This document shows, piece by piece, positions 6,252-8,430 of a stretch of 8,430 bases of DNA. Made by a program: the position numbers and the translations under genes. The DNA is from Ruminococcaceae bacterium UBA6855 (GTDB taxonomy: Bacteria; Bacillota; Clostridia; Oscillospirales; Acutalibacteraceae). The stretch covers positions 2,541-10,970 of the forward strand of contig DKDF01000058.1 in NCBI GenBank assembly GCA_002451755.1. Direction: 5' to 3'. A model generated the notes under the pieces. That model had not been told where the DNA came from. It made no database searches and saw nothing but the letters and a program-made list of their open reading frames with translations. Numbering within the stretch: position 1 is the stretch's first letter; every line of letters starts with the position of its first letter.

Positions 6252-7337
6252 TCAGTCGATAACGACTTCTCTGTGCAGCTCGGACGAGTCATATATCGCC
6301 TGCATTATTTTGGAAGTTCCGATGGCGAGATCGATATCGGCGCGGTTATGCTCATGATTTATAACGCAGTCGACAAACGAATTTATCTCTGCTTCGTAGA
6401 AATTGTTCGTTCTGAACTTCGGCTCGCTGCGCATGAGCATGCCGTTCTTGACGGAATAGATAACAAAGCCCTCGCCGTATTCGAGCCTTATGCCCGCCTT
6501 GTCGCCGATGAAATCTATATATGTCTCATCCTCGCCGATGTTCTCCGCCCACGCGCCGTTGAAAGTTATGGTCGGACCGTCTGTTCTGACAATGCCGGTG
6601 ACGGAATCGTCAACATCGAAAACGCCGTCCTTGTCGGCGGTATTCTCAGCCCACATATTCGTATAGACATAGTCTTTTATGTTCTTGCCGAGCTTGCAGA
6701 ACGCCTCGCCCGATGCGGTCAGGGGCTTTGGCTCGCCGCAGCAATAGAGAATGAGGTCGAGATAATGCACGCCCCAATCTATCAGCGCACCGCCGCCGGA
6801 CGCCGCCTTGCGTGTAAAGTCGCCGCCGATGCCGGGGATGGAGCGGTTCGCGCGGAAGCTCGCATAGACATGGTAGACCTCGCCGAGCTCGCCTGCATCT
6901 ATAAGATCCTTTATATGATTGACCGCGTTGCCGAAGCGGTTGCACACGCCGATGCTGAGAATTCTGTCCGTCTCATGGGAGACCTTCTGCATCTCGAGCG
7001 CCTCGGAGAGCACGCGCGCGGCGGGCTTCTCGCTGAGGACATCCTTGCCAGCTCGCATGAAGTCTATAGCTATGACCGAGTGCAGGTCGTTGTGGGTGCA
7101 GACGGAGACGGAATCAAGCTCCGGATCGTCAAGTATCTCGTGATAGTCATAGACCGCTTTTCCGCAGCCGTATTTTTCGACCGCAGCGTCCGCTCTCTCG
7201 GGGATGATATCGCAGAAATACTTTATCTCCGCCTTTTCGTTTTTCATATATGCGGGGATATGCGCAGAGTTCGCTATCGCGCCGCATCCGATTATCGCAA
7301 CCTTGATTTTTTTGACACTGAAACTCCTCCGTTTCAA
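6252..7337 (-). CDS. Gfo/Idh/MocA-family NAD(P)-dependent oxidoreductase
   Basis: This cytoplasmic dehydrogenase should act on a sugar, inositol or related polyol. The N-terminal Rossmann domain carries GCGAIA at 17-22 and the cofactor/active-site motif SEKPA at 102-106 (catalytic Lys104). The C-terminal alpha/beta domain carries GGGALIDWGVHYLDL at 181-195, with Asp187 and His191 as expected active-site residues. Overall length of about 350-360 is normal. The substrate cannot be read from sequence. The start is uncertain. The only in-frame option is the TTG at 7337, which has a weak upstream site. A strong GGAGGAG at 7324-7330 instead points to a GTG at 7318 that is out of frame because of a run of seven A. 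One more A would give a normal start reading MSKKIKVAIIGCG. The gene is divergent from a GPH sugar symporter, suggesting a carbohydrate pathway. Confidence 0.9.
   Translation of the reverse strand: MKRRSFSVKKIKVAIIGCGAIANSAHIPAYMKNEKAEIKYFCDIIPERADAAVEKYGCGKAVYDYHEILDDPELDSVSVCTHNDLHSVIAIDFMRAGKDVLSEKPAARVLSEALEMQKVSHETDRILSIGVCNRFGNAVNHIKDLIDAGELGEVYHVYASFRANRSIPGIGGDFTRKAASGGGALIDWGVHYLDLILYCCGEPKPLTASGEAFCKLGKNIKDYVYTNMWAENTADKDGVFDVDDSVTGIVRTDGPTITFNGAWAENIGEDETYIDFIGDKAGIRLEYGEGFVIYSVKNGMLMRSEPKFRTNNFYEAEINSFVDCVINHEHNRADIDLAIGTSKIMQAIYDSSELHREVVID
7307..7330 (-). other. Strong RBS and GTG start placed out of frame by an A7 tract
   Basis: Minus strand: GGAGGAG (7324-7330), five bases, GTG (7316-7318), TC, then seven A (7307-7313). 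From that GTG the A7 reading leaves the oxidoreductase frame after four codons. With eight A it enters the frame exactly at the first beta strand. Explanations are a one-base assembly error in the homopolymer, polymerase slippage on the A tract, or true use of the TTG at 7337. Confidence 0.6.
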
Positions 7338-7356
7338 GTTTATTTATCCATACATA

Positions 7357-7385
7357 ATAATACCAAGACGGGCGCAAAAAGTAAA
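7357..7385 (-). promoter_or_regulatory. Probable promoter of the oxidoreductase gene
   Basis: On the minus strand TTTACT (7380-7385) is followed after 17 bases by TATTAT (7357-7362). The matches are 4 of 6 and 5 of 6 to consensus. Transcription would begin near 7350, about 32 bases ahead of the GTG at 7318 but only about 13 bases ahead of the TTG at 7337. That spacing also favours the GTG as the intended start. Confidence 0.5.
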
Positions 7386-7454
7386 CTCCGACATAAAAAA
7401 TATATACTTTTTTATTTTTTCGTTTAAATCAGACATTTTTTGCTTATTTGTTTC

Positions 7455-7483
7455 TTGTCTTTCGTAGATACAGGTTATATAAT
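7455..7483 (+). promoter_or_regulatory. Sigma-A-type promoter of the GPH symporter gene
   Basis: TTGTCT (7455-7460), a 17-base spacer and a perfect TATAAT (7478-7483). The predicted start of transcription near 7490 leaves a leader of about 36 bases before the GTG. Confidence 0.72.
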
Positions 7484-7493
7484 ATGATTACAT

Positions 7494-7506
7494 AATTGTT
7501 TCAATT
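7494..7506. repeat. Short palindrome just downstream of the symporter promoter
   Basis: AATTG and CAATT flank three bases (ttt), a perfect 13-bp inverted repeat centred about 10 bases past the predicted transcription start. The position would suit a repressor operator. It is AT-rich and short, so this is only a candidate. Confidence 0.3.
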
Positions 7507-7513
7507 TTTATCT

Positions 7514-7525
7514 GGAGATGATGAA
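7514..7525 (+). promoter_or_regulatory. Ribosome binding site of the GPH symporter gene
   Basis: GGAGA (7514-7518) lies 7 bases before the GTG at 7526. The ATG codons at 7518 and 7521 lead at once to a TGA, so they cannot start the protein and GTG is the start. Confidence 0.8.
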
Positions 7526-8430
7526 GTGAGCAAAGTATCCGATTTTCTCAACTCAAAAATCGTCAAGAGCGATGTCGGAGAAGAGACTGTACTGACCTGG
7601 AAAGAGACGCTCTCTTATGCCCTCGGCCGCGGCGCGCAGGGCATGAACACGAGCATGACCAGCTCGAAGTACATAAACTTCTTCCTGACCGACGTTCTTT
7701 TCAAAAAGCTCCCGAACCCCATGGGCGTTGCGTCAAAGATCAGGTTTTTCTGCGGCATCTTCGACGCGATAAACGACCCGATGATGGGCGTTATCGTTGA
7801 CAAGACGAGGACGAAGGACGGTCAGATGCGCCCCTATATCAAGTGGGCGCCGCTGTTCGTTTCGCTCGTCATGGTGCTGTTCTTCGTCGGCAGCGCGAAC
7901 GCGAGTCCCGTGTTCAACATCATTTACACTACCTTCCTTTTCATCATGCTCGACGTCACCTACACGGCGTTTGATATCCCGATGGGCGCTCTCGCCTTTT
8001 CGATAACCCCGAGCGGAATCGAGCGAACGAAGCTCTTCGGAGTCAGCTCAATAACCCGCTCCGTCGTCGGCGCTCTGCCGCAGGTTTTCGTCGCGGGCGC
8101 GGCTCTGCTCCCCTATTTCAAGGATCACACCCCGCAGGCATATCTGACCTCCGCGATAATCTCCGCCGTGTTCATAGTCGTGCTCACGCGCCTTACATAT
8201 CACAACACACGCGAGCGCGCTCAGCACCAGTCCGACACGCCGAGCGTCAAGGAGTGCTTCGCGCTCCTGTTCAAAAACCGACCTCTGCTCATGCTCTTCT
8301 TTGCGAATATCTTCTTCCTTATCTGCAAGATACCCGAGCAGATCTCGTTCTACTTTGTCGCCGACCTTCTTTTCAACAGAAAATACAATGTCTTTATAGA
8401 TGTTATCAAATTCCCGGGATTCCTGCTCGC
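7526..8430 (+). CDS. GPH-family sugar:cation symporter (MFS), N-terminal part, runs off right edge
   Basis: This is a membrane carrier of the glycoside-pentoside-hexuronide family within the major facilitator superfamily, importing a sugar or glycoside with a proton or sodium ion. About 302 residues are visible of a usual 450-500. The cytoplasmic start is followed by YALGRGAQGM in helix 1 and the family signature at about 80-103, which begins DAINDPMMG, continues with VDKTRTKDGQ and ends MRP. Hydrophobic helices follow at about 105-122, 129-147, 177-196 and 205-223, then a hydrophilic central loop at about 224-245 and the first helices of the second half. The signature Asp and Arg-Pro residues are present, so the protein looks functional. 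The substrate is not readable. It is divergently transcribed from the Gfo/Idh/MocA oxidoreductase, which could process the imported compound. The open frame continues to the window end. Confidence 0.93.
   Translation, partial: MSKVSDFLNSKIVKSDVGEETVLTWKETLSYALGRGAQGMNTSMTSSKYINFFLTDVLFKKLPNPMGVASKIRFFCGIFDAINDPMMGVIVDKTRTKDGQMRPYIKWAPLFVSLVMVLFFVGSANASPVFNIIYTTFLFIMLDVTYTAFDIPMGALAFSITPSGIERTKLFGVSSITRSVVGALPQVFVAGAALLPYFKDHTPQAYLTSAIISAVFIVVLTRLTYHNTRERAQHQSDTPSVKECFALLFKNRPLLMLFFANIFFLICKIPEQISFYFVADLLFNRKYNVFIDVIKFPGFLL

Larger units (their letters stand above)
7338..7525. other. Divergent intergenic regulatory region
   Basis: This 188-bp, very AT-rich gap separates the oxidoreductase from the sugar symporter and carries a candidate promoter in each direction. 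Between them lie an 8+8 inverted repeat in A/T-runs (7393-7400 with 7408-7415) and a second 8+8 pair (7376-7383 with 7405-7412). These may be operators, curved DNA, or simple sequence. No small gene or RNA was recognised. Confidence 0.5.

Noticed and set aside
7376..7415. A/T-run inverted repeats as a terminator or defined operator
   Set aside because: The arms are nearly pure A and T in an AT-rich gap, so pairing by chance is expected; no gene ends there.
6213..7427. A 404-codon open frame on the plus strand covering the oxidoreductase gene
   Set aside because: It is the antisense shadow of a well-supported Gfo/Idh/MocA gene; its translation shows no family motif and has low-complexity Arg/Asp/Ala-rich stretches typical of reversed codons.
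1..8430. Phage, insertion sequence, CRISPR, toxin-antitoxin or other defence system
   Set aside because: No transposase, integrase, repeat-spacer pattern, terminal inverted repeat pair or small paired genes were seen; all genes fit ordinary chromosomal roles.

Overview
The window looks like chromosomal DNA from an uncultured gut-type Clostridia (Bacillota), perhaps Oscillospirales/Ruminococcaceae-like. The evidence is strong AGGAGG-type ribosome sites, frequent GTG and TTG starts, roughly even base composition with AT-rich promoters, and gene families typical of that group. These include a CmpB-type 'ABC-transporter type IV' membrane protein, an Rrf2 regulator with a cysteine cluster, a GPH sugar symporter, and a lipoprotein of the DUF187/GHL10 glycosidase family. 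The taxonomic placement is inferred from gene content and style only.

Layout. (1) 1-1064, minus: N-terminal 354 residues of a membrane sensor histidine kinase; its ATPase domain lies off the left edge. (2) 1145-1567, plus: a four-helix PF06541 (CmpB-type) membrane protein, divergent from the kinase; its end overlaps the next gene tail to tail by 19 bp. (3) 1549-4407, minus: a 952-residue exported N-acetylmuramoyl-L-alanine amidase with a C-terminal zinc Amidase_3 domain and a long N-terminal half. That half contains a degenerate barrel resembling the neighbouring GHL10 enzyme. (4) 4483-5679, minus: a lipoprotein GHL10/DUF187 glycosidase, just upstream of the amidase on the same strand. (5) 5784-6197, minus: an Rrf2-family regulator with four cysteines, its own near-consensus promoter and a strong terminator, so probably transcribed alone. 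(6) 6252-7337, minus: a Gfo/Idh/MocA NAD(P)-dependent oxidoreductase with a puzzling start region. (7) 7526-8430, plus: the N-terminal part of a GPH-family sugar:cation symporter, divergent from the oxidoreductase across a 188-bp AT-rich region carrying a promoter in each direction.

How the genes may work together. Genes 3 and 4 form a plausible peptidoglycan module. The amidase removes stem peptides, and the GHL10 enzyme (family of E. coli DigH/YddW, which acts on denuded glycans) could cut the stripped strands. Genes 6 and 7 look like a carbohydrate uptake and modification pair. The kinase and Rrf2 protein have no obvious partner inside the window.

I see no mobile element, CRISPR array, RNA gene or defence system. 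No gene-free stretch exceeds 300 bases; the largest is 7338-7525. The observations most worth following are the degenerate GHL10-like barrel fused to the amidase beside an intact GHL10 gene, and the A7 tract that puts the well-placed start of the oxidoreductase out of frame.
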